The translations under genes and the position numbers were made by a program. The notes under the pieces are model-generated. The model saw only the letters and a list, made by a program, of their open reading frames with translations, was not told the DNA's origin and did not search any database. Source: Salinisphaeraceae bacterium (GTDB lineage: Bacteria; Pseudomonadota; Gammaproteobacteria; Nevskiales; Salinisphaeraceae). From it: a DNA stretch of 64,000 bases. This document shows positions 7,863-17,166 of the stretch, piece by piece. Position 1 is the first letter of the stretch. Each line of letters opens with the position of its first letter. Location of the stretch: positions 1 to 64,000 of the forward strand of contig NYTH01000051.1 in assembly GCA_002683405.1 (NCBI GenBank). Direction: 5' to 3'.

Positions 7863-10622
7863 ATGGTGCAACAGGAAGACTTGATTGCCAGCAAGCTCGA
7901 ACCGCCCGTGCGCGACGCGCGGGCGATTTCGCGCGCTGCGCTGGCGGAGACCGCCCGCGATCTTCTGCGGGCCGGGGGGCTGGTCACGGTCGTGGCGCCG
8001 GGCGGCTCAGGCAAGTCCAGTCTGATGACAGAGCTGCATCAGGCCGTGGCCCAGGAGCAGATCGACGCGAGCTGGCTTGGGCTGGATGCGCAGGACAACG
8101 ACCCGGCAACCTTCGCCCTGTATTTCATCCGTGCGGTGCAAGCTATCGAACCGCGATTTGCGCGGGATGAGCAAACCGCCCTGCGCGCCAATCCGGTGCG
8201 CGATTTTGATGCCCTGTTCGATCTGCTGCACAGCCGTCTGGGTCAGTCCGTGCGACACGCCGTCATCTTCCTGGACGATTTCCAGCACATCTCCGACCAG
8301 CAGATTTTGCGCTTCCTCAATCGCCTGCTGGCGCAACGCCCGTCCGGACTGTCGCTGGTCCTGGCCAGCCGGCATGAATTGCCACTGGAATACGCACGGT
8401 TGCTGGTCGCCGGGCAGGTCGTGGAAATTGGCCCCGAATCGCTCAATTTCAGTCATGCCGAAATGTCGACCTTCCTGGAGCGCTATCACGCCGTTCAACT
8501 TTCCGAATCCGATCTGCAGGCACTTGACGACAGTACCGAAGGCTGGCCCACGGGTGTCCAGCTTATTGGCCTGGCGCTGCGCCGTCACAAAGGGCCGGCA
8601 GCCGACCTGATTCACAGCTTTTCCGGCCGTGACCGCGACCTCACCCGCTATCTCGTCGAATCGATTCTCAAGCTGCAGCCCGAGCGCGTGCGCCAGTTCC
8701 TGCTGCAAACCTCGCCCCTGCGCCGCATGAGCGCCGATCTCTGCATTGCCACCACGGGAAACAGCGACGCACCGGCACTGCTGGAGCAGGTCGGCCAGGC
8801 CAATCTATTCCTTATTTCGCTGGACCGCGAGGGCCGATGGTTTCGCTATCACCATCTGTTCGCCGAGTTCTTGCAGAGCGAATTTCGCCGCCGCGACGAT
8901 GCCGGGTTCCGCCAGACCTGCCTGCGGGCGGCGAACTGGTGCGAGACCCGCGGCTATCCGTCCGAAGCCGTGCGCTACGCGCTGGAGGCCGAGCAGTTCG
9001 AGCAGGCGGTGGATCTTATCGCCCGCAACGCCATGCGCGTGTCGATGTTCGACGGCGATCACTACACGGTGCGCGACTGGATGCGTAATCTGCCCGAAGC
9101 CTACCATCTGCATCGGCCGGAGATTCTGCTCAGTCACGCGTGGTCCTGTGCGTTCTCGCGCGATACGCAGCACGCGCTGGCCCTGTCGCAACAGGCGATC
9201 GACCTGCTTGACTCGGAAGAGGCATCGACCTGGTCACTGTCGGAGGAAGCGCGCGAGCGCTGGCTGCTCTGGGCGTTGAACGTGCAAGCGGCAACCCACG
9301 CCTGTTCCGACGACATCGAGGACTGCATCCGGCGATCCGCTGCGCTGCTGCCTCGGGTGCCTGACAGCGAGCCTTTTTTACTGGCCACGCTGGCCAATTG
9401 TCTGAGCTACAGCTATTTCGCCAGGCGCGAATTCGAAGACAGCCGGCACTACGCACTCATGTCGCACGAGCAGGGGCACCGGGCCGACGCCCACTATCTG
9501 TCGGCGTGGGGCGATTTCCTGCACGGGCTGACGCTGGTTGAATCCGGCAATCTCAACGCCGCAGGCGAACTGGCGCGCAGCGTGCAGAAAGATTCCGAAG
9601 GGCTGGGGCTGGGACAGCGGAGTTACGTGGCAGGCCTGGCGGCGCTGCTCAGTGCCAGCATCGCGATCCAGCGGGGGGATTTCGCCACCACCGCAGAGCA
9701 TATCGACGTTGGCCGTGCCTTCAAGGATATCTTCGGACCGGTGCAGCCCCAGTTGGTTGCCCTGCAGAATGAGGCGCGGCTGCACGTATCCAGGCAGCAA
9801 ACCGAAAAAGCCTATGAGGTATTGCGGGATGGTCAGGTGGCCGCGCTACGTGAGCAGCATCGGCGCCTTTATGTTGCGCTGGCCGTGGAGGAGGCCGCGC
9901 TCCAGCTCACCGCAGATGACGTTGAACGCGCTCGCAATACGTTGCGGCGCACCGGGTTGCTGCCAGCCGATCGCAAATCGAACAGCCTGTCACGAGCGCA
10001 GCGCGATGGGCTCAAGCTGCTGGACGCGGGGGTCCATCTGGCCGAAGGCGATGCCCGACCTGCCCTGCGCTTGCTGACCAGCCTGCAACAGGGGCGAGGT
10101 GCCGAAACCCGCGGTGGTTTCGCGCTAGCGGTAACCACCCACCGGGCCATCGCACTGTGGGACATTGGGAGCGAGAAGGAGGCGGCCCGCCAGTTGGACC
10201 GGGCGCTGGTGGCCGCCGCGGATGAGTTCCATGTTTACCCCATACTGTCCGCCGGCAAGAAGTTGCTGCCCCTGCTCGACTATCTGGCGGAAAAGCGACC
10301 GGCAGCCGCCTCCGAGTCACTAGGCCCCGTACTAGAACTACAAAACTGGCTGAGAGATTATCTGGGCGGATCGACGCATGGACCGCCACCCACTGGCGCC
10401 AGCGCGCCCCAATCCGTGACCGAACGGCCCGAAATTCTGACCAGCCGCGAACTGGAAATATTGCGTCATCTGCAGGCAGGGCTAACCAACCGCCAACTCG
10501 CCGATGGGCTGATACTTTCGGTGCCTACCGTCAAATGGCATTTGCACAATATCTACAGCAAGCTCGGCGTGGGTAATCGCGGCGCCGCCGTCGCCGCGGC
10601 CCTGCGCCAGAACATTCTTTAG
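7863..10622 (+). CDS. alkS: MalT/AlkS-family LuxR-type transcriptional activator
   Basis: 919-residue regulator. The N-terminal STAND ATPase domain has Walker A APGGSGKS (residues 45-52) and Walker B VIFLDDFQH near 136-144. A long helical TPR-like sensor region spans about 400-830. The C-terminal LuxR helix-turn-helix (ILTSRELEILRHLQAG, then TNRQLADGL and VPTVKWHLHNIYSKLGV) is at about 855-915. This architecture is that of MalT and of AlkS, the alkane-responsive activator of alkB. Divergent placement against alkB supports AlkS, although the inducer is not provable from sequence. No strong ribosome binding site precedes the ATG. Confidence 0.85.
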   Translation: MVQQEDLIASKLEPPVRDARAISRAALAETARDLLRAGGLVTVVAPGGSGKSSLMTELHQAVAQEQIDASWLGLDAQDNDPATFALYFIRAVQAIEPRFARDEQTALRANPVRDFDALFDLLHSRLGQSVRHAVIFLDDFQHISDQQILRFLNRLLAQRPSGLSLVLASRHELPLEYARLLVAGQVVEIGPESLNFSHAEMSTFLERYHAVQLSESDLQALDDSTEGWPTGVQLIGLALRRHKGPAADLIHSFSGRDRDLTRYLVESILKLQPERVRQFLLQTSPLRRMSADLCIATTGNSDAPALLEQVGQANLFLISLDREGRWFRYHHLFAEFLQSEFRRRDDAGFRQTCLRAANWCETRGYPSEAVRYALEAEQFEQAVDLIARNAMRVSMFDGDHYTVRDWMRNLPEAYHLHRPEILLSHAWSCAFSRDTQHALALSQQAIDLLDSEEASTWSLSEEARERWLLWALNVQAATHACSDDIEDCIRRSAALLPRVPDSEPFLLATLANCLSYSYFARREFEDSRHYALMSHEQGHRADAHYLSAWGDFLHGLTLVESGNLNAAGELARSVQKDSEGLGLGQRSYVAGLAALLSASIAIQRGDFATTAEHIDVGRAFKDIFGPVQPQLVALQNEARLHVSRQQTEKAYEVLRDGQVAALREQHRRLYVALAVEEAALQLTADDVERARNTLRRTGLLPADRKSNSLSRAQRDGLKLLDAGVHLAEGDARPALRLLTSLQQGRGAETRGGFALAVTTHRAIALWDIGSEKEAARQLDRALVAAADEFHVYPILSAGKKLLPLLDYLAEKRPAAASESLGPVLELQNWLRDYLGGSTHGPPPTGASAPQSVTERPEILTSRELEILRHLQAGLTNRQLADGLILSVPTVKWHLHNIYSKLGVGNRGAAVAAALRQNIL

Positions 10623-11020
10623 ATCAGTACAGCGGCGCATGCGGATCAGGGTCGCTCTACCGCTTGCAATCGCGCCCCATGGAAATAGACTTCCTCCCCG
10701 CGGATAAGCGCGCTGCAGGAGACAAGCCTGCTGTCCCTGTCGACCAGTCGCGTCACATGATCCCCAAACCCTTTTTGATATCAGGACAGCATGAATTCAC
10801 CGGCCTCGACTTTCAAAGGCCTTGTACCGAAATGCTCCCCACCATTTTTCCGGCTTACTGCCACTAAGGGAACGATAGCTGACACCGGCTTGCTCGAACT
10901 GGATAAATCGCATCGAACTCGGCTCCCAATATGAAAATATCGGCCAGAGACCAATGCGGGCATCAACCTCGATGAGCTGCATTGCCGCTATGCGGCATCG
11001 GCTCCGGCAAGACCGGGCCA
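10623..11020. other. Intergenic region, no gene recognised
   Basis: Roughly 400 bp between convergent genes. Short open frames here (for example 10664-10867 on plus, 10781-10966 on minus) have no recognisable motif and no ribosome binding site. No tRNA or repeat is seen. It may hold the 3' end of the alkS-like transcript. Confidence 0.5.
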
Positions 11021-11052
11021 AATAAAAAACCGAGAGCAAAATGCTCTCGGCT
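11021..11052 (-). terminator. Intrinsic terminator of the flavoprotein gene
   Basis: Read on the minus strand: CCGAGAGCA-TTT-TGCTCTCGG followed by TTTTTTATTT. The 9-bp stem, 3-nt loop and T-tract lie about 50 bp after the flavoprotein stop codon. A textbook rho-independent terminator. Confidence 0.9.
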
Positions 11053-11101
11053 TCAGGTACTCGGGGGCAGGCCCACACCGGCCTGCATCAACCTTTTACG
11101 T

Positions 11102-12517
11102 CTAAGCCATGGCCGTCTCGGACTTTTCTTCGCGCGCTTCGACCAACAGGGCCTCCAGCTTCGGAACCGCGGCTTCGATCAACTCGCCCATGGCCTGAAT
11201 GTTCTTGAGCTCTTCGGGATCGTCGAAATCCAGGAGCGGGCTGAACAGGTCAATGCGGGACTCGTTGATCCACTTCACCACTGCGGGCTCGGTCAGCCAG
11301 GCAGCCATGTTCTTGCTGTTCTGGATGGCGCAGCGAATGTAATCGTCGTCGGTGTAGGGCAGCGGAACGGGCTGCGTGAGCTCGTTCTTGCGATCCTCGT
11401 CTGCATCGACGTTGGCTTCCACGTTGCCGATGAAGCCGCCGCTGTAGACCTGCTGACACATGCGAATGGTCTGCAGGGTGATCAGGTTGCCCTCGAAGAC
11501 CTTGGTCATGGGCACTTTGGGCAGACCGTCCGCGGCGCAGTCCACGAACACCGCATTGGCGGGCGTGGGCACCGTGCCCTTCGTCATGGTCATTTCGGTT
11601 GGCGAAGCCGCCTCGATGTAGCCCTTACGCACGATATTCTTCACGCGCCGAAGCTGCTCGAGCTCCAGCGGTGTAAACGTCGCGCAGCGCCAGCGGGTCG
11701 GCTTGATGGAAGGATCCAGACGCACCACCAGACCGGCTTGTTCAATCAGTTCGAAATAGTGCTCGTAATTTTCCGCTTCCAGCGCACACTGGAGCAGATT
11801 GATGGCGTACTGGGTGACCGGGTCACTGAACTTGCGGCCCGGGTCAACGTGGAAGCGGTCGAACATCCAGGCATCGGCCGGCATGATCCAGGTGATGCGC
11901 TCGGGTGCGATACCGTTGGTGAGCAAAAAGAGTATGGCGTCCATGCCGGTTTTTCCGGAACCGACAATCACGAAATTATCGTGGTCCGGCAGCACTTTGG
12001 GCAGCTGGTTGACTGCAATAGCCTTGGCGCCGTCACGAACCTCGAAATCCGGATCGCGCTGCGACGGCACGGTCACGTTAAGGTAAGTGGCGTCCACGAT
12101 TTTCTTGGCGCGAAATTCGTATTCCGTCCCGCAGGTCAGCGATACCGCCTTGCAATCGCCCTTGTAGTCGGTGAGGGGCAAATAGCGCACGCGGTCGGAC
12201 GGCAGAAAGCGGCGCCGCATGACGTTGTCGAAGTAGGCAACCACTTCGCTACCGCTGGCCAACTCGTAGCACCCCTTGTTGAGTCCTACCTCGTCACGCC
12301 GATGACCGCCCAGCTCGGTTGAGTTAACGCCATAACAGGTGGACGTCTGATGCAGACGCACAAACGGGTAGGCATCGTTCCAGTGGCCACCCGGACGGTG
12401 GTTACGATCCAATATAGTGATGGTTGCGTCGGTGTGGGTGATTATCTCGTCGGCAAAGGCCATGCCCATACCGCCGGCACCAATCACAAGATAATCCGAT
12501 TCAATTACTTCAGGCAT
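11102..12517 (-). CDS. FAD/NAD(P)-binding flavoprotein, monooxygenase-like
   Basis: 471 residues with two Rossmann motifs: VIGAGGMGMAFA at about 12-23 (FAD) and VIVGSGKTGMDA near 170-181 (NAD(P)). A GGHWNDAYPFVRLHQ segment follows the first domain, as in class B flavin monooxygenases and related FAD oxidoreductases. The typical BVMO fingerprint is not evident, so the reaction and substrate are unassigned. The start at ATG 12517 has GGTGGAG just upstream; an in-frame GTG at 12526 overlaps that site and is less likely. It is a monocistronic gene between the styrene operon (same strand, 216 bp upstream) and a strong terminator. Confidence 0.7.
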   Translation of the reverse strand: MPEVIESDYLVIGAGGMGMAFADEIITHTDATITILDRNHRPGGHWNDAYPFVRLHQTSTCYGVNSTELGGHRRDEVGLNKGCYELASGSEVVAYFDNVMRRRFLPSDRVRYLPLTDYKGDCKAVSLTCGTEYEFRAKKIVDATYLNVTVPSQRDPDFEVRDGAKAIAVNQLPKVLPDHDNFVIVGSGKTGMDAILFLLTNGIAPERITWIMPADAWMFDRFHVDPGRKFSDPVTQYAINLLQCALEAENYEHYFELIEQAGLVVRLDPSIKPTRWRCATFTPLELEQLRRVKNIVRKGYIEAASPTEMTMTKGTVPTPANAVFVDCAADGLPKVPMTKVFEGNLITLQTIRMCQQVYSGGFIGNVEANVDADEDRKNELTQPVPLPYTDDDYIRCAIQNSKNMAAWLTEPAVVKWINESRIDLFSPLLDFDDPEELKNIQAMGELIEAAVPKLEALLVEAREEKSETAMA

Positions 12518-12733
12518 AGTCTCCACCTCTCAGACAGGTTTGCATTCCCTCTCGCTCCAGTCATGCCGGAGCTCGATCTTTCTCGCTCAACTGCGCTCAG
12601 GCCGGCGCCTCGGCGCAAATCTTAACACTCGTCAGGCATTTGATACTATTTTTTCGTTGCACTCTTAATTTGAATATCATTTATGAAGTCTCGTGACAGC
12701 TGAAACTAGTTCGGCAGGTCCGAGGACTCGCAT

Positions 12734-14389
12734 TCAGTAGTGCGGCGCGTAGGTCATCGAGTCGATTCTCGCTTCGAGCTCGGTCCTCGTCCGGGGCTCT
12801 GCAAGCGCGTCGTCGACGGCCTGTTGCGCCACGGCTATTGCGATGTCGCGACACACCCTGCGAATCCGCCGCAACGGCGGGTAAAGCGCCCCCGCCTCCA
12901 GCTCGATTGGGTAGACCTGGTCTGCCAGCACCTCGGCGGCCCGTAGAAACATGTGTTCGGAAACGTGCGAAGCACACGCTGCCAGGGCACCCATGCCCAC
13001 GCCGGGGAAGATGTAGACGTTGTTCCCCTGCGCCGGCCGACGCATGACGCCATTGATCTCGACCGGTGCAAAAGGGCTACCGCTCGCGAACAACGCTCTC
13101 CCGTCGCTCCATGAATAAGCCTGTTCGGCGGTGCATTCGGAGCGGGAAGTGGGATTGGACAGCGCAAAGATAACCGGACGCGCGTTGTGTTCTGCCATGG
13201 CCTGAACGACCGCTTGCGAAAACACGCCGGGCACGCCGGTGGCGCCAATCAGCATATGCGGGCGGAAATGGCGGATGGACTCGAGCAGCCCGCCGTCAGG
13301 CAAGTCTTTGGCAAACACCTTCCGCTCGGGCGCCAGATCGCTTCGGCGTGTCGTGAGCAAGCCATCCACATCGGTCAAGGCAATGCGGGCGCGGGCTTCG
13401 TGCTCAGGCAACCCCCGAGCCATCAGCGCCTTGAGCGTCAGTCCGGCCGTGCCGAGCGCGGCCGACCCGGCCCCCGCAAACAGAATCCGCATCTCTTCCA
13501 GCGGCGTTTCAAGCGCCCGGGCCGCGCCCAGCAGGCCAGCCAGCGTGACAGCCGCAGTGCCCTGAATATCGTCGTTGAAGCAACGGTAGCGATCGCGGTA
13601 CTGCTTCAGAAAGCGGAAGGCATTGGAGGATTCGAAATCCTCGAACTGGATCAGCGCATCGGGGAACCGCTGCGCGGCAGCCTGCATGAATTCGTCAACC
13701 AGCGCGTCGTAGCCAGGCCCGGTCACCCGCTTGCGCGGTAGCCCCAGATACAGCGGATCGGCCAGTAGTGCCTCATTATTGGTCCCGGCATCAATTACTA
13801 CAGGTAAACACTTGTGCGGGTGCACGCCCGCACAGGCGGTATACAACGCCAGTTTGCCCACCGGAATACCCATGCCGTTGGCGCCCAGGTCACCCAGGCC
13901 GAGAATGCGCTGGCCGTCAGTCACCACAATCACCGCGACATCGTCTTCGGGCCAGTTCCGCAACAACTGGTCTACACGGCCGAGGTCGTCCAGGCTCACG
14001 AACAGACCGCGCGGCTCCCGGAAGATATGGGCGTAGCGCAGACAGGCCTCCCCCACCGTCGGGGTGTAGACCAGGGGCATGATTTCATCGATGTTGTCGA
14101 TCAGCGTGCGGAAGAACAGACGCTCGTTGCGGTTCTGCAGGGCCACGAGAAGAATGTACTTTTCGAGCGGGGACGGCTTGGCCCGCAGATTCTCCATGAT
14201 GCGGTCCACCTGATGCTGCATCGTCATGACGCGCGGCGGCAGCAGACCCCGCAGTCCATGGCGATCACGTTCTTCCTCGGTGAACGCCGTGCCCTTGGTC
14301 ACCCTTGCGTCCTGCAGCCGCGCCAGACCACGCAGCTCATCCGGATTGGATGACGGGGAATCGCTAATGGGGGTCACCGCAGCTTTCAC
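12734..14389 (-). CDS. maeA: NAD-dependent malic enzyme
   Basis: 551 residues, the length of the large NAD-type malic enzymes (SfcA/MaeA). It decarboxylates malate to pyruvate with NAD+. Visible motifs: YTPTVGEAC with the catalytic Tyr, the GLGDLGANGMGI segment, EDFESSNAF and FNDDIQGTAAV with metal ligands, and FAGAGSAALG for the dinucleotide. The GTG start at 14389 overlaps the TGA of paaH (GTGA), so translation is probably coupled. It is the last gene of the sty-paaH operon, where it could convert C4 acid derived from phenylacetate-generated succinyl-CoA to pyruvate. Confidence 0.93.
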   Translation of the reverse strand: MKAAVTPISDSPSSNPDELRGLARLQDARVTKGTAFTEEERDRHGLRGLLPPRVMTMQHQVDRIMENLRAKPSPLEKYILLVALQNRNERLFFRTLIDNIDEIMPLVYTPTVGEACLRYAHIFREPRGLFVSLDDLGRVDQLLRNWPEDDVAVIVVTDGQRILGLGDLGANGMGIPVGKLALYTACAGVHPHKCLPVVIDAGTNNEALLADPLYLGLPRKRVTGPGYDALVDEFMQAAAQRFPDALIQFEDFESSNAFRFLKQYRDRYRCFNDDIQGTAAVTLAGLLGAARALETPLEEMRILFAGAGSAALGTAGLTLKALMARGLPEHEARARIALTDVDGLLTTRRSDLAPERKVFAKDLPDGGLLESIRHFRPHMLIGATGVPGVFSQAVVQAMAEHNARPVIFALSNPTSRSECTAEQAYSWSDGRALFASGSPFAPVEINGVMRRPAQGNNVYIFPGVGMGALAACASHVSEHMFLRAAEVLADQVYPIELEAGALYPPLRRIRRVCRDIAIAVAQQAVDDALAEPRTRTELEARIDSMTYAPHY

Positions 14390-15915
14390 GCCGTCGCACC
14401 TGCGTGAAACAGACTGCCGGTGGTCGCCATGCGGCGCAGGCGCGGGGACGGGCGATAGCGATCATCTCCGTAGACAGCCTGCAGGTTCTGCAGCACGCGG
14501 AGCACGAACCCGTTGCCGACCGCATCGGCCCAGGCCAGCGGGCCACGCGGATAGTTGACGCCGAAACACATCGCATCGTCGACCCCGGCGGCCGAACATA
14601 TGCCTTCGTTCACGGCGCTGGCCCCTTCATTGGCCAGCATGGCGACGGTACGCAGCACCAGAAGAGCCGGCACGTCATCAAGCTGGCTGACCTGCATGCC
14701 GGCTGCCTGAAAGACGGCCGCAGCCGTCTGGATCGCATCATCCCCGACTGGGTCGGCAGGCGCGATCGCGATGCGTAAGCAGCTAGCATAGTCGAGCGCA
14801 AGATCGAACAGCACCAGATTATCCGCCGCTTCCTCGGCGGCCCGTTCGGTCGCCAACCGGCCATCGCTGAGCGCAAGATGAACGCCATCGCCAAGAATCG
14901 TCTCGGCCGATCCTTCGCGGCGGGACACCGATATGCCGGCTTTCTCGAGTCGCTCAGCCAGCGGCAGCAGCATTCCCCGGGTCTCGATCTCGAGCGCGGC
15001 CGGCGCGGGCCCTGGCGGTATTATGCTGGGCTCCTCCGAGACAGCGTCGCTGTCGTATTCGTAGAAGCCGCGACCGCTTTTGCGACCTAGATGACCGGCA
15101 TCAACCAGCTCCTGCTGGACCAGCGAAGGCCGGAACCGCGGATCGCTGTCAAAGGCGGCGAACACGGTACGCGTGACCTTGTAGTTCACGTCCTGGCCGA
15201 TCAGGTCGGTCAGCTGACAGGCGCCCATTCGGAACCCCCCGCACTCACGCATCAGCGCATCCGCGGTGACGGCGTTGCACGCCTGCTGCTCGAGCAGATT
15301 CAGTGTTTCGGCGTAAAACGGGCGGGCCACCCGGTTCACGATGAATCCGGGCGTATTGCGCGCCATGACCGGCTTCTTGGCCCAGGCGGTCATGGTGTTG
15401 AACGCGCATTCGGCCACGTCAGGATCGGTCGCCAGTCCGGGCACCACTTCAACGAGTTTCATCACCGGGGCCGGGTTGAAGAAATGCAGCCCCACGAACT
15501 GCTGCGGACGCGATAGCGACGAGGCAATGCGGGTCACCGACAGCGACGATGTATTCGTCGCGAGGATGGTGGCTTCCCCGCAGATATCCTCCAGATCGGC
15601 AAACAGCGCCTGCTTGACGGCCAGGTCCTCGACGATGGCCTCGATGACCAGTGCCGCATCCGACAGCTCGGATAGATCGGTGGCGACGGCAATCCTGCCG
15701 ATCACTGCCGCCTTGTCAGCCTCGTCAATCTTGCCCTTGGCAACGCGACCGGCAAGTTGGCTGTCGATGCCGTCCCGGCCTTTCCCCGCTGCGCCCGCCT
15801 GGACATCAAAGAGCTTGACCGTGTGGCCGGCCTGGGCCGCCACCTGCGCGATGCCGGCACCCATCGTGCCCGCGCCTATGACGGCGATCGTCTGTTCCTG
15901 CTGTAGCGAATTCAT
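14386..15915 (-). CDS. paaH: 3-hydroxyadipyl-CoA dehydrogenase PaaH
   Basis: 509-residue 3-hydroxyacyl-CoA dehydrogenase with a Rossmann motif VIGAGTMGAGIAQ near residues 12-24, the NTSSLSVT and HFFNPAPVMKLVEVV segments, and two C-terminal helical HAD domains (about 190-290 and 400-500). The double C-domain form is typical of PaaH, which oxidises 3-hydroxyadipyl-CoA with NAD+ late in phenylacetate degradation. ATG 15915 gives the family-type N-terminus; 15930 is an alternative. Unusually, it is separated from the main paa operon and sits behind styABC. A 3-hydroxybutyryl-CoA dehydrogenase role is possible but less likely. Confidence 0.85.
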   Translation of the reverse strand: MNSLQQEQTIAVIGAGTMGAGIAQVAAQAGHTVKLFDVQAGAAGKGRDGIDSQLAGRVAKGKIDEADKAAVIGRIAVATDLSELSDAALVIEAIVEDLAVKQALFADLEDICGEATILATNTSSLSVTRIASSLSRPQQFVGLHFFNPAPVMKLVEVVPGLATDPDVAECAFNTMTAWAKKPVMARNTPGFIVNRVARPFYAETLNLLEQQACNAVTADALMRECGGFRMGACQLTDLIGQDVNYKVTRTVFAAFDSDPRFRPSLVQQELVDAGHLGRKSGRGFYEYDSDAVSEEPSIIPPGPAPAALEIETRGMLLPLAERLEKAGISVSRREGSAETILGDGVHLALSDGRLATERAAEEAADNLVLFDLALDYASCLRIAIAPADPVGDDAIQTAAAVFQAAGMQVSQLDDVPALLVLRTVAMLANEGASAVNEGICSAAGVDDAMCFGVNYPRGPLAWADAVGNGFVLRVLQNLQAVYGDDRYRPSPRLRRMATTGSLFHAGATA

Positions 15916-16043
15916 CTCACCTGATTGCATGATCGAAAGAAGGGTTTGAATCGCGGCGCTCACGCCGCCGTGGAAAAACCGCTCGGGGCCAGCAGGGCCG
16001 CTCGGCAACCGTGTCCGGCGCCGGCGACCCCGAGGCCCGGGCG

Positions 16044-16529
16044 TTATTGGCTGGACGCGGGCTGCGTAACTGCGCGCCAGCCGATGATGGTCATCACGAC
16101 GATGGCGATGGCGCCAAAAATCGCCGCCGGTGCCAGACCGATCCAGCTCCAGAGGCTAGCTGCACCGAGATGCGTATCGCTATAGGCCAGGGCCCGGTTG
16201 TCGGAGAAGTTTGAACCGATATAGAACAGCACGTTGGCCCAGCCGTCCCCCACGATCAGCCAGCCCAGCAGCTTCGCGGTCTTCTCCTTGAAATCAATGG
16301 CCGGCAGAACAAGCGCCACGCCAATCACCATCAAGCCGTTCAGTACGGGCGCCGAGTGCATGATCTTCCAGCCGCGTTCCGAACCCGGCAGCTGAAATTC
16401 GATGATGTAGCCCGGAATGATTTCAAACCCGCCCACGATGAACATCCAGTAACCCACGCCGAACACCAGCGTGGAAAGCATCATCAGCACGCCGTGGCCG
16501 AACCATTTCTTCTGGGTATCCTTAAGCAT
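16044..16529 (-). CDS. styC: Styrene-oxide isomerase StyC
   Basis: 161-residue integral membrane protein with about four hydrophobic helices. Its N-terminal half carries the StyC signatures WFGHGVLMMLSTLVFGVGYW, GGFEIIPGYIIEF, HSAPVLNGLMVIGVALVLP and DGWANVLFYIGSNFSDNRAL. StyC isomerises styrene oxide to phenylacetaldehyde without an external reductant. ATG 16529 is fixed by GGAGGAGA immediately upstream and by family length (about 169); longer in-frame extensions are rejected. It lies 106 bp downstream of styB in the styrene operon. Confidence 0.93.
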   Translation of the reverse strand: MLKDTQKKWFGHGVLMMLSTLVFGVGYWMFIVGGFEIIPGYIIEFQLPGSERGWKIMHSAPVLNGLMVIGVALVLPAIDFKEKTAKLLGWLIVGDGWANVLFYIGSNFSDNRALAYSDTHLGAASLWSWIGLAPAAIFGAIAIVVMTIIGWRAVTQPASSQ

Positions 16530-16635
16530 CAACTTCTCCTCCTTATCAAGGCTTTCACGCCTTCTTTGATTACAGTCAATAACGAGCGTCAGCTCATATT
16601 CAGGTATTCCAATGCCAGGCTGCGCCGAGGTTCGA

Positions 16636-17166
16636 TTATCCGAGCCGTCTGGACCGCGCGACCAGAGGTGCGCCCTCGTCATGGTCACAAGCCGCTATTT
16701 CGGAGATGAACAGCTTGTATTCATCCAGCGAGACGGTCCGTACGACGCGACACTCAAACCACGCCAGGCACTTCGGCAACACCGGCACATGGCCACGCAT
16801 GGTGAACCCGGGGGCGAATTCCGACGTCGACGCGCGGCCGCAATCGTCGTAGTAGTCCTTCTGATCCTGCGCCAACACGCTCAACCCGAAATGGCCGCTG
16901 CGGGTAATCAAGCGCTGCGTGCGGCCCGCGGTCATACCGAGCATCAGCGTGGGAGGCGCCGCCGCGATGGCGGTGAGGCTGGATACGGCCATGGCGCGAA
17001 CGCCCCCCAGTTCCTCGTCAATACAGGCGGCCAGCGCGACACCGGTCCGGAACTTGGCGATTGCCCTGTCAAAGTGGTTTGTATCCAGGCGCAGCGGACC
17101 CGCCGCCGCACTCGTCCGGCCTCGCAACAGGGCCGCGCCCGGCAACGTGCTTGTCCCGCCCGACAT
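16636..17166 (-). CDS. styB: Styrene monooxygenase flavin reductase StyB
   Basis: 176-residue flavin reductase of the FMN-binding split-barrel family that supplies reduced FAD to StyA. The segments FDRAIAKFRTGVALAACI, AMAVSSLTAIAAAPPTLMLG and LAWFECRVVRTVSLDEYKLF match StyB/HpaC-type reductases. The ATG shares its A with the TGA of styA (TGATG), so the proteins are translationally coupled, as in known styAB operons. The roughly 20 residues ahead of the conserved domain vary from known StyB proteins. In-frame starts further upstream lie inside styA and are rejected. Confidence 0.9.
   Translation of the reverse strand: MSGGTSTLPGAALLRGRTSAAAGPLRLDTNHFDRAIAKFRTGVALAACIDEELGGVRAMAVSSLTAIAAAPPTLMLGMTAGRTQRLITRSGHFGLSVLAQDQKDYYDDCGRASTSEFAPGFTMRGHVPVLPKCLAWFECRVVRTVSLDEYKLFISEIAACDHDEGAPLVARSRRLG

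Noticed and set aside
10664-10966. Possible small genes between alkS and the flavoprotein gene
   Set aside because: No ribosome binding site, motif or codon pattern; length is within chance.
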